Below, piece by piece: positions 1 to 8,526 of a DNA stretch of 35,087 bases; the first letter of the stretch is position 1; every line of letters starts with the position of its first letter. Location of the stretch: NCBI GenBank assembly GCA_029942185.1, contig JAOZTK010000006.1, forward strand, positions 1 to 35,087. The letters are read 5' to 3'. Below the pieces are notes generated by a model. The model saw only the letters and a program-made list of their open reading frames with translations, made no database searches and was not told where the DNA came from. This DNA is from Flavobacteriaceae bacterium. GTDB lineage: Bacteria; Bacteroidota; Bacteroidia; Flavobacteriales; Flavobacteriaceae. Both the position numbers and the translations under genes were made by a program.

Positions 1-48
1 ACATAGATTATTATTTTTAGAACACTTCATGCTCTAGGCATCTTTGGT

Positions 49-103
49 AGATGCCCTATAGATGCCTTATAGATGCCTTATACATACCTCATATAAATAC
101 TTC
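49..103. repeat. 11-bp tandem repeat
   Basis: Three near-identical copies of agatgccYtat lie head to tail (49-59, 60-70, 71-81), followed by two degenerate copies (82-92, 93-103). The period is 11 bp, not a multiple of 3, so it is not a coding repeat. It is the sort of array that varies by slippage. Confidence 0.7.
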
Positions 104-181
104 ACGTAAAATAGTGTGTAGAAATATTATTTAGACACAGTTTTAGTCACTTTGTAAGTTTAGTTAAAGGAATTAAAAATT

Positions 182-205
182 CTTGGGGCGAACTCAGGTT
201 AATAG
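182..205 (+). repeat. Solitary MITE-end-like sequence
   Basis: The segment cgaactcaggttaatag matches over 17 bases the reverse complement of the left end of the inverted-repeat element at 13113-13380. It also shares cgaactcaggtta with that element's right end. The preceding bases (cttggggc against cttagatc) are partly conserved. No partner end is visible within the first kilobase, so this is either a solo or decayed element end or part of a copy that starts before the window. Confidence 0.45.
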
Positions 206-350
206 TCTTATTTTTTAGCTTAGACACAATAAAGAGATATTACCTCGTTTTAATGGATTTTATCAAATAAGTAAGCAAAGGATGGCAAATAAACTGTAAA
301 AATCAAAGGGATTTGTATGTTAGCTTTTTTAGAAATTCAACGTATAAATT

Positions 351-1088
351 TTAAAAAAACCAAAGTTTTATTGCCATTAAAAGAACTACAACAATCAAAA
401 ATATCCGTATAACCTTATCTCCCTTTTTTACAGACCAACGGCTGGCAAACCAAGCCCCGGTAGCGCCACCTAAAGCGAGATACAAGCCGTATTGCCAATT
501 CACTTTCCCATAATAAGCAAAAGTGATTAAAGCACTCAGCGTATAAATTAAAACAACAACAGTTTTTGTAGCGTTGCTTTTTAATAAACTAAATTTATGA
601 ATACTATTGAGTGCTAATAAAATAAGAAACCCTGTTCCTGCTTGAATAAATCCTCCGTAAATTCCAATAAAAAAGAATACAATATTACTTAACCAAAGAT
701 TTTTTTTATCGAGCTTTTCTGGAATTAAACCAACATCTTTAGGCCTTTTAATAATAAAAATAACGACAAAAAGCATTACAATTGCTAGTATTTTATTGAA
801 AAGATCTCCTTTAATATCAATCGCTAATTTTGCCCCAATTATGGCACCAAGCAATGCGGAAATACCAAAATAAATGCTAAATGGAAAGGTATTGTAACCT
901 TTACTTTTGTAGCCTGCACTTCCAAAAATATTTTGAATAAATATAGCTACTCTATTAGTGCCATTTGCAACATTTGGAGGGAGTCCTAAAAAAATCAATA
1001 AAGGTAGCGTTAAAAGTGATCCACCACCTGCTAATGTATTGATGATACCTGCAATAAAGCCAATAAGTATAAGATAAAATACTTCCAA
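351..1088 (-). CDS. TSUP (TauE/SafE) family membrane transporter
   Basis: A 245-residue protein made almost wholly of hydrophobic segments, about eight predicted transmembrane helices. The TSUP signature is in the first helix pair (GFIAGIINTLAGGGSLLTLP, residues about 11-30), and a related glycine-rich stretch in the second half (GGFIQAGTGFLIL) reflects the family's internal duplication. Members export or import sulfite, sulfonates or other organic anions across the inner membrane; the substrate cannot be read from sequence. The start is TTG at 1088, because an in-frame stop lies seven codons upstream and no ATG intervenes. A TAACTTTG -7 box lies about 20 bases upstream. It is monocistronic and divergent from the next gene. 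Confidence 0.85.
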   Translation of the reverse strand: MEVFYLILIGFIAGIINTLAGGGSLLTLPLLIFLGLPPNVANGTNRVAIFIQNIFGSAGYKSKGYNTFPFSIYFGISALLGAIIGAKLAIDIKGDLFNKILAIVMLFVVIFIIKRPKDVGLIPEKLDKKNLWLSNIVFFFIGIYGGFIQAGTGFLILLALNSIHKFSLLKSNATKTVVVLIYTLSALITFAYYGKVNWQYGLYLALGGATGAWFASRWSVKKGDKVIRIFLIVVVLLMAIKLWFF

Positions 1089-1106
1089 TTTAAAATATTT
1101 AGTTTA

Positions 1107-1114
1107 CAAAGTTA
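1107..1114 (-). promoter_or_regulatory. Bacteroidetes -7 box upstream of the TSUP gene
   Basis: On the minus strand the sequence reads TAACTTTG, an exact match to TAnnTTTG, about 19 bases before the TTG start. I do not see a clean TTG -33 element at the expected spacing, so the call rests on the -7 box and its position. Confidence 0.45.
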
Positions 1115-1232
1115 TACATTTAATACAGGAAACTCATTTTAATACTCCGATGGTTCTACCTCACAGTAGTTTATTGAGAAAAATAACTTAATTTAGCAAA
1201 CCACTTAAGACTCTTAAAACTAAAGTAATTTT

Positions 1233-2963
1233 ATGCGATTTGGATCTTATATACTAGCAATTGTCGCTTTATTTATACCTGTATTTTCATCGGCGCAGTC
1301 AGCTCCGATTTCTATAGATGGTGTTTATACGGATTGGCCCCCAAATTTGGCAACTTTTACGGATGTTCCCGAATCAATAACGGGTATTGATCTGCTAGAG
1401 ATGCAGGTTAGTAATGATGATGAATTCCTGTTTATTAGAATCATAATAGATACGGAGATTAATTTAACATCCGATTTAGTTTCACAACATTTAATGTTGT
1501 TTATAGATACCGATGACAATCCGAGTACCGGCTATAATGCGCAGACTGGGTATGGCTCTGAGCTAGGTGTCGTGTTTAGGGAACGTCTTGCCCATTATAA
1601 CGTGTCACCCTACTCACAGGTAAGTTTTTCAGACATACAAATGCGACCGGCTCCAACTGTCACATCTAACCAATTTGAAATAGCAATAGGTCGTGATCTG
1701 TTACCCGATGGAATCAATCCACTCTTCCCATCATCGACAATCAGAATTTTGTTTAAGGATTTGGATAGTGGAGATAGTATGCCTAACACCGGAGAAATTT
1801 TTTATTATACATTTGATGAAACACCGGTTACGCCTCTTGTCCCGACAGATTTGGAGAAACAAAATGAAAATTTTATCAGAATTGTAGCATACAACACTTT
1901 GTATAATGGCTTGATAGACCCCTCTAGAGTCGCCAATTTTGAAACTATTATTAAGCTGTTAAATCCTGATATTATCGGATTTTCAGAATGTAATGATACA
2001 AATCCGGATGATATAAAAATATTATTGGATAACTGGATTCCCCTAGGAAATTCTGACGGATGGTATGTTGTCAACGATTATGGAGGAGACTTAATTACAC
2101 TTTCCCGTTGGCCCATTCTACAACATTGGCAGTCTTTATATCGACAACTACCGGTATTTATTGATTTACCTGAAAATTATAACACCGATTTATTATTTAC
2201 GAATGCACATCTTAGATGTTGTAGCGCAAATTATGAAAGACAAGAACAAGTTGATCATTATGTAGCGTTTATGTTGGATGCGCAATCGCAAGGAGGTGAA
2301 ATTGATTTGCCCCAAGATACGCCATTTGTCTATGCCGGAGATTTGAATTTGGTGGGATTTGTCCAACAATTGACCACATTGCTAACGGGAGCTATTCAAA
2401 ATACGGCAACATACGGTCAAGGTGCTCAATACGATTGGGATAATACAGATTTGATAGATCAAATATGTCGCCAAACAGATAAAAGAATGGCCTATACATG
2501 GCGACATGATTCGAGTTCTTATCCACCGGGAAGGTTGGATTTTATGATCTATTCCGATGCTGTTATGGAAACTGAAAAAGCCTTTACGCTTCAAACTGAA
2601 GTGATGCCTGCAGATCGATTGCAAACCTATGGTCTTGGACAATACGAGACGAGTAATGCTTCCGATCATTTTCCTGTAGTTACTGATTTTTCAATTAATG
2701 TTGCAGCTAGTATTTCAGAAGTAATGGACGCACATACCTCAGTATATCCCAACCCAGCAAAGGAAAATATTAAGGTGCTTTTTGATAAAATGGGTTCTTT
2801 CGACATTTATCTTTATGATTCCTGTGGCGTTATTGTCTTTGCAAAAGAGAAAGTAACTAAAGAATTCGATATAGATTTAAGGTCTCTTTCTCCGGGTATG
2901 TATTTTTTATCTACTGTAGATTTTAACGGAAATGCAACATGGCATAAAGTTATAAAAGAGTAG
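1233..2963 (+). CDS. Secreted endonuclease/exonuclease/phosphatase-family enzyme with type IX sorting tail
   Basis: 576 residues. A signal peptide covers residues 1-21 (hydrophobic, ending SSAQ). Residues about 25-200 form a beta-rich domain resembling CBM9/DOMON-like modules (ISIDGVYTDWP near the start). Residues about 214-490 are an EEP-fold hydrolase: Asn221 (VAYNT), Glu252 (FSE), His326 (TNAHL), Asp370-Leu-Asn372 (AGDLN) and the terminal Asp478-His479 pair (SDHFPV) line up with the metal-binding and catalytic residues of the DNase I/sphingomyelinase superfamily. Residues about 497-576 are a type A T9SS sorting domain (SVYPNPAKENIKV, then LSPGMYFL and a C-terminal HKVIKE), so it should be exported by the Por machinery. 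It could be a nuclease, phosphodiesterase or lipase; the substrate is open. Confidence 0.85.
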   Translation: MRFGSYILAIVALFIPVFSSAQSAPISIDGVYTDWPPNLATFTDVPESITGIDLLEMQVSNDDEFLFIRIIIDTEINLTSDLVSQHLMLFIDTDDNPSTGYNAQTGYGSELGVVFRERLAHYNVSPYSQVSFSDIQMRPAPTVTSNQFEIAIGRDLLPDGINPLFPSSTIRILFKDLDSGDSMPNTGEIFYYTFDETPVTPLVPTDLEKQNENFIRIVAYNTLYNGLIDPSRVANFETIIKLLNPDIIGFSECNDTNPDDIKILLDNWIPLGNSDGWYVVNDYGGDLITLSRWPILQHWQSLYRQLPVFIDLPENYNTDLLFTNAHLRCCSANYERQEQVDHYVAFMLDAQSQGGEIDLPQDTPFVYAGDLNLVGFVQQLTTLLTGAIQNTATYGQGAQYDWDNTDLIDQICRQTDKRMAYTWRHDSSSYPPGRLDFMIYSDAVMETEKAFTLQTEVMPADRLQTYGLGQYETSNASDHFPVVTDFSINVAASISEVMDAHTSVYPNPAKENIKVLFDKMGSFDIYLYDSCGVIVFAKEKVTKEFDIDLRSLSPGMYFLSTVDFNGNATWHKVIKE

Positions 2964-2993
2964 TATAATTTAATTCAATTCTAAAAATTCTGC

Positions 2994-3001
2994 TATCTTT
3001 A
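2994..3001 (+). promoter_or_regulatory. Probable -7 box for the helix-hairpin-helix gene
   Basis: TATCTTTA differs from TAnnTTTG only in the last base and lies about 40 bases before the ATG at 3043, between two co-directional genes separated by 79 bases. No convincing -33 element was identified. Confidence 0.35.
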
Positions 3002-3042
3002 CGGAATCTAAGTGCTATAGATAAATAATTGCTATTTAATAA

Positions 3043-3939
3043 ATGAATTTTTTTAATACTATAGAACGCAAAGGAGTTGTGTTTTTATTAACATTGATAG
3101 TAGTCCTACAATTGTTATATTTTTTTGTTGATTTTTCACCAAAGCAAGAAATTAGTCTTGAATCGGTTGACTATCTCAGTTTTCAAAAAGAAATTGATTC
3201 TTTGAAACAAATTGAAATTGAAAAGAGAAAGCCAAAGATATATCCATTCAATCCAAGTTTTATAACCGATTATAAGGGGCATAAGTTGGGGATGAATACG
3301 GAGGAAATTGATAAGTTATTGGCACATCGAAAAGCTGGAAAATACATTAATTCAACAAAAGAATTTCAACAAATCACAGGAGTAAATGATAGTCTATTGG
3401 CTGTAATAAGTCCTTACTTTAAATTTCCGGATTGGGTTACAAGAAAACACCAAAAGCCTAATTATAATAAAAGGTCAAGCTATGTTAATTCAAGCAGGGA
3501 TAAAGCTTATGCCAATAAAAAATCCATATTTACCGGACCAAAAACAGACCTGAATATTGCTACAGCAGCGCAGTTACAAGAGGTAAGGGGAATTGGTGTT
3601 AGGCTGGCAGATCGTATTATTAAGTACAGAGGTGTGTTACAAGGTTATTCTTACGATGATCAACTCTATGAGGTTTGGTACTTAGACAAGGAAGTTGCTG
3701 ATAGGGTAATGCAACGCTTTACGGTGATTAAAAAGCCAAAAATTCAACAAATTAATGTAAATACCGCACGTTTTAAGCAAGTACTGCATCTGCCCTATAT
3801 CGATTATGAATTGACGAAGAAAATATTTGCTTACAGAGATGAAATGGCTGAAATTCAATCTTTGGATGAACTAAAAAAAATTGACAGCTTTCCAGTCGAT
3901 AAATTTGATAGAATTAGCTTATATTTGAAAGCTGAATAG
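3043..3939 (+). CDS. Membrane-anchored helix-hairpin-helix protein (ComEA-like)
   Basis: 298 residues. One N-terminal transmembrane helix (about residues 12-29, VVFLLTLIVVLQLLYFFV) is followed by a charged linker and three or more HhH units. These are residues about 80-125 (LGMNTEEIDKLLAHRKAGK, FQQITGVND), about 168-230 (TDLNIATAAQLQEVRGIGVRLADRIIKYR, the clearest ComEA-type unit), and about 236-298 (INVNTARFKQVLHLPYIDYELTKKIFAYRD). HhH units of this kind bind DNA non-specifically. ComEA in other bacteria handles incoming DNA in the periplasm, but ComEA-like proteins of Bacteroidetes are largely uncharacterised and no other competence gene is nearby. A DNA-uptake role is inference. Confidence 0.8.
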   Translation: MNFFNTIERKGVVFLLTLIVVLQLLYFFVDFSPKQEISLESVDYLSFQKEIDSLKQIEIEKRKPKIYPFNPSFITDYKGHKLGMNTEEIDKLLAHRKAGKYINSTKEFQQITGVNDSLLAVISPYFKFPDWVTRKHQKPNYNKRSSYVNSSRDKAYANKKSIFTGPKTDLNIATAAQLQEVRGIGVRLADRIIKYRGVLQGYSYDDQLYEVWYLDKEVADRVMQRFTVIKKPKIQQINVNTARFKQVLHLPYIDYELTKKIFAYRDEMAEIQSLDELKKIDSFPVDKFDRISLYLKAE

Positions 3940-4024
3940 TACAGTGTGTAAGCGCATAGTTGGCAGTTAGTTTATACAGCACCAATCTGGAAGTCTATCC
4001 ACTGTTTACAGAATATTAAAAACA
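3940..4024 (+). promoter_or_regulatory. Upstream region of the ACAD pair with a MarR half-site-like motif
   Basis: The 85 bases before the first acyl-CoA dehydrogenase contain gcgcatagt at 3952-3960, identical to one half of the 28-bp palindrome in front of marR (13431-13458). The other half is not conserved. No exact -7 box is visible. A shared regulator with the fad operon is possible but weakly supported. Confidence 0.25.
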
Positions 4025-5167
4025 ATGAATTACGAGATTACCGAAACGCAGGAAATGATATCTGCAGCCATACGAGATTTTGCCGAAATACATATTAGAC
4101 CCTTTATGATGGATTGGGATGAAACTCAACATTTTCCCATAGCTCTATTTAAAAAATTAGGAGAAATGGGTCTTATGGGAATTTTAATACCCGAAAAATA
4201 CGGAGGATCAGGTCTAAATTACCACGATTACATACGAATAATTGAAGAGATTTCTAAAATAGATTCATCGATAGGCTTGTCTGTAGCCGCGCATAATTCA
4301 TTGTGTTGTAATCATATTCTAGAATTTGCAAACGAAACACAAAAACAAAAATATTTGCCAAAACTGGCTTCCGGTGAGTGGATAGGTTCATGGGGTTTAA
4401 CAGAGCATAATACGGGTTCAGATGCCGGTAATATGTCGACAACAGCTAAAAAAGACGGTGATTATTATGTGTTAAATGGAGCGAAAAACTTTATAACTCA
4501 CGCCATATCCGGACATGTTGCTGTTGTTTTAGCACGAACCGGTAAAAAAGGTGATAGAAGGAATGCCACGGCATTTATTATTGAAAAAGGAACAGAAGGT
4601 TTTACTTCCGGTAAAAAGGAAAATAAACTAGGGATGCGAGCTTCTGAAACCGCAGAATTAGTTTTTAATAACTGTCGCGTACACAAAGATCAAGTAATAG
4701 GTGAGATTGGTGAAGGTTTTGTGCAAGCCCTAAAAATTTTAGACGGTGGCCGTATTTCAATAGGTTCATTAGCCTTGGGAATTGCTAAAGGTTCGCTGGA
4801 AGCTTCTATTAAATATGCAAAAGAACGAGAGCAATTTGGAAAACCTATAGTGAAATTTCAAGCGATATCCTTTAAATTGGCGGATATGGCTACAGAAATT
4901 GAAGCTTCAGAATTACTGTTGCACAAAGCGGCTTCTCTTAAAAATCAGGGTAAACGTATGACGAAAATTGGAGCAATGGCAAAAATGTACGCTTCTGAAA
5001 TGGGTGTAAGAGCAGCTACCGAAGCCATACAAATACATGGAGGTTACGGTTATACAAAAGATTTTCCGGTTGAAAAATTTTATCGTGATGCGAAATTGAA
5101 TACGATTGGTGAAGGAACCACAGAAATTCAAAAATTGGTAATTGCACGAGAAATTCTTAAAGATTAA
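4025..5167 (+). CDS. Acyl-CoA dehydrogenase (first of a tandem pair)
   Basis: 380 residues, the standard length of short/medium-chain ACADs. It oxidises acyl-CoA to trans-2-enoyl-CoA using FAD and passes electrons to ETF. Seen in order: the N-terminal helical domain (about 1-115), the beta domain with the FAD/substrate motif WIGSWGLTEHNTGSDAGN (about 119-136), and the C-terminal helical domain with IQIHGGYGYTKDFPVEKFYRDAK. The putative catalytic base is Glu363 in GEGTTEIQ, the position used by butyryl/medium-chain enzymes rather than isovaleryl-type ones. It ends 17 bases before its paralogue, so they are probably co-transcribed. The exact substrate (straight- or branched-chain, or amino-acid-derived) cannot be fixed. 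Confidence 0.92.
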   Translation: MNYEITETQEMISAAIRDFAEIHIRPFMMDWDETQHFPIALFKKLGEMGLMGILIPEKYGGSGLNYHDYIRIIEEISKIDSSIGLSVAAHNSLCCNHILEFANETQKQKYLPKLASGEWIGSWGLTEHNTGSDAGNMSTTAKKDGDYYVLNGAKNFITHAISGHVAVVLARTGKKGDRRNATAFIIEKGTEGFTSGKKENKLGMRASETAELVFNNCRVHKDQVIGEIGEGFVQALKILDGGRISIGSLALGIAKGSLEASIKYAKEREQFGKPIVKFQAISFKLADMATEIEASELLLHKAASLKNQGKRMTKIGAMAKMYASEMGVRAATEAIQIHGGYGYTKDFPVEKFYRDAKLNTIGEGTTEIQKLVIAREILKD

Positions 5168-5184
5168 CATAAAACAAACACAAG

Positions 5185-6327
5185 ATGGATTTTAGTTTAA
5201 CAGAAGAACATATAATGATACGTGATGCAGCTCGTGATTTTGCTCAAACAGAGTTGCTACCCGGAGTTATTGAACGTGATGAAAATGAGGAGTTTCCCGC
5301 TGAACAGATAAAAAAAATGGGTGAATTAGGGTTTTTGAGCATGATGGTAGATCCGAAATATGGAGGAGGAGGAATGGATGCAATATCATATGTTTTGGCT
5401 ATGACAGAAATTTCAAAAGTAGATGCTTCTGCAGCTGTTGTAATGTCTGTCAACAATTCGCTTGTATGTTGGGGTTTGGAAACTTATGGAACCGAAGAAC
5501 AAAAACAAAAATATTTAACAAGATTGGCTAAGGGAGAAATGATAGGATCTTTTGCCTTAAGTGAGCCCGAAGCGGGCAGTGATGCTACAAAACAGCGAAC
5601 TAGAGCTGAGGATAAAGGAGATTATTACCTTATAAATGGAACGAAAAATTGGATTACAAATGGGAGAACAGCTGCTATTCACCTGGTTATTGCACATACG
5701 CATCCTGAAAAAGGACATCATGGTATTAATGCTTTTATTGTAGAAAAAGACACAGAAGGTTTTGTAGTGGGAACCAAAGAGCGTAAATTAGGAATTCGTG
5801 GATCCGATACACATTCTTTGCTTTTTACGGATGTAAAAGTGCCTAAAGAGAATAGAATTGGAGAAGATGGATTTGGATTTAAATTTGCGATGAAAACCTT
5901 GGCAGGAGGTAGGATTGGAATTGCTGCACAAGCCTTGGGCATTGCCTCCGGTGCTTATGAAAGAGCTTTACAATATTCCAAAGAACGCAAAGCTTTTGGA
6001 AAAGAGATTAGTAAACACCAAGCCATAGCCTTTAAGTTAGCTGATATGAAAACAAAAATTGAAGCAGCCGGACACTTAATTATGAAAGCAGCTTGGGATA
6101 AAGATCAACACAATAACTATGATTTATCAAGTGCTCTGGCAAAATATTATGCTGCTGAGATGGCTATGTGGGTTACAACTGAGGCTGTACAAATACACGG
6201 TGGCTACGGATATGTAAAAGAGTACCATGTGGAACGTATGATGCGTGATGCAAAAATTACACAAATCTATGAAGGAACTTCTGAAATTCAACAAATTGTA
6301 ATTTCCAGATCAATTTTAAGAGATTAA
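5185..6327 (+). CDS. Acyl-CoA dehydrogenase (second of a tandem pair)
   Basis: 380 residues, the same length and domain order as the gene before it but clearly diverged, so an old duplication. The FAD-binding segment is MIGSFALSEPEAGSDAT, the ACAD C-terminal signature is VQIHGGYGYVKEYHVERMMRDAK, and the catalytic Glu363 lies in YEGTSEIQ. That is the butyryl-CoA dehydrogenase pattern, closer to canonical short-chain enzymes than its neighbour. A strong hairpin terminator follows 16 bases after the stop, which ends this two-gene unit. The pair could cover two chain-length or branching ranges, complementing the long ACAD at 18470-20275. Confidence 0.92.
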   Translation: MDFSLTEEHIMIRDAARDFAQTELLPGVIERDENEEFPAEQIKKMGELGFLSMMVDPKYGGGGMDAISYVLAMTEISKVDASAAVVMSVNNSLVCWGLETYGTEEQKQKYLTRLAKGEMIGSFALSEPEAGSDATKQRTRAEDKGDYYLINGTKNWITNGRTAAIHLVIAHTHPEKGHHGINAFIVEKDTEGFVVGTKERKLGIRGSDTHSLLFTDVKVPKENRIGEDGFGFKFAMKTLAGGRIGIAAQALGIASGAYERALQYSKERKAFGKEISKHQAIAFKLADMKTKIEAAGHLIMKAAWDKDQHNNYDLSSALAKYYAAEMAMWVTTEAVQIHGGYGYVKEYHVERMMRDAKITQIYEGTSEIQQIVISRSILRD

Positions 6328-6343
6328 ACCAATTTCAAAAAAT

Positions 6344-6384
6344 AAAAAAGGCTGAAAATCTTTAAGATTTTCAGCCTTTTTTTT
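6344..6384. terminator. Strong bidirectional intrinsic terminator
   Basis: A 17-bp perfect stem (6344-6360 and 6366-6382) with a 5-base loop has A-tract and T-tract flanks, so it can terminate from both sides. It separates the plus-strand ACAD pair from the convergent LRR gene, whose stop is at 6399. Confidence 0.92.
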
Positions 6385-6398
6385 GTCTTATTTGTAAT

Positions 6399-8450
6399 CT
6401 ATTCCGAATCACATTTATCGCTGTATTGTGCGAGTGAATTCTTATTCCAATTTTTATAAACCCCAACTCCTAATTTGGCAATATCCGGTTTATCAACAAG
6501 AATGCATTGTAAAAAATTATTCTTTTCAGCATCAAAAGTATGAATTGCTTTATTGTTCCCATTACCCATGTTTATCGTCACTAAAAAGTTGTTGTAACAT
6601 TTTACATTTTCTAAATTTTTATTCAAACTTAAATCTAGATTTTTTAGCTTGTTATCCGGACAGTACAACTGCTTTAGATGTTTTAGTTTATCGACTTTTA
6701 AATCAGTTAATTCATTACTGGCACAATAGAGGTCTTGTATCGCAAATTCTTTTGTAAATTTCAACGTCTTAAAGTGGTTGTTGTTGCAATTAAAGTAGGA
6801 TAATGAAGTGTTGTTGAGAAGATTCAATTCGCTAAACATATTGTAAGCTATTGATAATTTATTCAAATCAGTAAGATTGTCCAAAGCTAAGTTGCTTAAC
6901 TGATTATGTTCACAATCTAAAACAGTTAGCATCATCACACTATCTGTGTCTAAAGATTGCAGTTGATTATTTGCACAGTTTAGATCCTGTAACATCGGAT
7001 TGTTTAATGTAAGACTCTTTAATTGATTTGAACTACAATCTAAGGAAGTTAATTTTTTATTATGACTTATGTCAAGACTTGTTAATGCATTTTTTAAACA
7101 TTTTAATTCCAATAAATTGCCATGTAGTGTAAGCTGCAATTCTTTTATAAAATTTCTATTGCAATTAAGTAGTTTAATCTTTTCTGTTTTTGATAAATCT
7201 AAGTTGTTAAGCTTATTATCAGCAGATCGTAAGATTTCTAAATTTGGATTATGATTGAGGTCTAATTCTGGTAATTTGTTATTTGAAATATTTAACTCTT
7301 GTAGCTTAACATTAGTAGATAAGTCAATATTTGTCAACTGATTCTTATTGCAACTGAGTTTTTCAAGTTCAGTAAGTTCCTTCAAGTTTAATGAAATAAG
7401 ATTGTTATTCTGGCAGCGTATTTCTTTTAATCGAATATTAGCACTTAAATCTAAATCTGTTAATTGATTTGAATAACAGTATAAAACCTTGAGAGTTTTA
7501 AAACCTTCTATTCCTTTTAAATCTGTAATCCCCTTTTTGGACACATCCAAAAACTTGATATTTTCAATGGAAGAAGTTAATATTTCTTGATCCGGCTCTC
7601 CGGAATCATAGCCTAACTGTATCAATAATTTCTCGAAAATTTCATCGGGGATATACGTGCTACAATTAGATGAATAGCTTGCAAATGAACTCTTAAACCA
7701 ACCGCTTGCAATATCGCTTTTGGAATCGTCAATTTCAATACAGTTCAATCTTGAATTATGCGTAGCATTTACAACACTTAGGTTTTTATTATTGCCATTC
7801 TTAATACTTAAATCGAATAGTTGATTATCGTTACAGATTAATTTTGTCAATGCTTTATTCTTGCTCAAGTCTAATCTCTCTAGTTTATTACTACTACACA
7901 AAAGTTTTTCTAAATTACTTGCATTTGAAAAATCTAACTCAGCCAAATTATTATTGTTGCAGTTTAGGTAGACCAGCGATTTATTATTTACTTTCAGGCA
8001 TTCTAGTTGGTTATCTGCACAACAAACTTTTACAACAGATAGCGCGCTTGTCAAATTTAATTTTGATAATCTGTTAATACTACATCCAATAACAAGCAAT
8101 TGTTCATTCTTACTTAAATCAAGGTCGGTAATTTCATTTTGATTGCAAATAAACTCCTCTAAGTGGATTAAACTACTGATATTGACACGGGTTAATTTGT
8201 TTTTGGAACAATTGAAGTAAGTTAAAGATGTAAAATCTTCAATCCCTGTCAAATCATAAATGCCTTTGCCTGATACATTAAGGCGGGTAACCTTTAGAAC
8301 ATCTGAAGTTTTTAAAAACCCGTTGACAACTTTGTCTGTATCTATCCCTAAATCAATCAGTGCTCTTTCAAATCGAAAATCGGGAACAGCTGTTGTTTGT
8401 GCAAAAACACTTACGCTAATAAATATGAGTATTGTAATTAAAGTTTTCAT
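6399..8450 (-). CDS. Exported leucine-rich-repeat protein with internal duplication
   Basis: 683 residues with a signal peptide (1-17, ending VFAQ). The body is a run of about 21-residue LRRs of the pattern LxxLxCxxNxLxxLDLSxN, in which a Cys or Asn occupies the buried turn. The protein is a tandem duplication. Each half opens with a cap (VPDFRFERALIDLGID near residue 22; IPDEIFEKLLIQLGYD near 268), then a linker ending G-I-x-D-L-x-G-I-E, then the LRR run. Each closes with a Cys-containing end (LNCIEIDD...SNCS; LQCILVDK...DKCDSE). No type IX sorting tail follows, so it is probably periplasmic or surface-associated by another route. Binding partner unknown. It has its own promoter (8519-8526). 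Confidence 0.85.
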   Translation of the reverse strand: MKTLITILIFISVSVFAQTTAVPDFRFERALIDLGIDTDKVVNGFLKTSDVLKVTRLNVSGKGIYDLTGIEDFTSLTYFNCSKNKLTRVNISSLIHLEEFICNQNEITDLDLSKNEQLLVIGCSINRLSKLNLTSALSVVKVCCADNQLECLKVNNKSLVYLNCNNNNLAELDFSNASNLEKLLCSSNKLERLDLSKNKALTKLICNDNQLFDLSIKNGNNKNLSVVNATHNSRLNCIEIDDSKSDIASGWFKSSFASYSSNCSTYIPDEIFEKLLIQLGYDSGEPDQEILTSSIENIKFLDVSKKGITDLKGIEGFKTLKVLYCYSNQLTDLDLSANIRLKEIRCQNNNLISLNLKELTELEKLSCNKNQLTNIDLSTNVKLQELNISNNKLPELDLNHNPNLEILRSADNKLNNLDLSKTEKIKLLNCNRNFIKELQLTLHGNLLELKCLKNALTSLDISHNKKLTSLDCSSNQLKSLTLNNPMLQDLNCANNQLQSLDTDSVMMLTVLDCEHNQLSNLALDNLTDLNKLSIAYNMFSELNLLNNTSLSYFNCNNNHFKTLKFTKEFAIQDLYCASNELTDLKVDKLKHLKQLYCPDNKLKNLDLSLNKNLENVKCYNNFLVTINMGNGNNKAIHTFDAEKNNFLQCILVDKPDIAKLGVGVYKNWNKNSLAQYSDKCDSE

Positions 8451-8518
8451 AGATTTTGTTTAAATAATTACCAATTAAGAAACAAATTATCATTTCCAGA
8501 ATCCTTTTTAATCGAAAT

Positions 8519-8526
8519 CAAATTTA
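8519..8526 (-). promoter_or_regulatory. -7 box for the LRR gene
   Basis: The minus strand reads TAAATTTG, an exact TAnnTTTG, overlapping the stop codon of the upstream ppk2 gene and leaving a leader of about 65 bases before the LRR start at 8450. This suggests the LRR gene can be transcribed independently of ppk2. Confidence 0.4.

Larger units (their letters stand above)
1..350. other. Gene-free region with short repeats
   Basis: I see no convincing coding sequence on either strand. The region holds an 11-bp tandem repeat (49-103), a small hairpin (37-55, ggcatct / agatgcc) and a match to the end of the MITE-like element found at 13113-13380 (182-205). It lies downstream of the minus-strand TSUP gene, and no clear terminator hairpin is visible for that gene. 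Confidence 0.6.
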
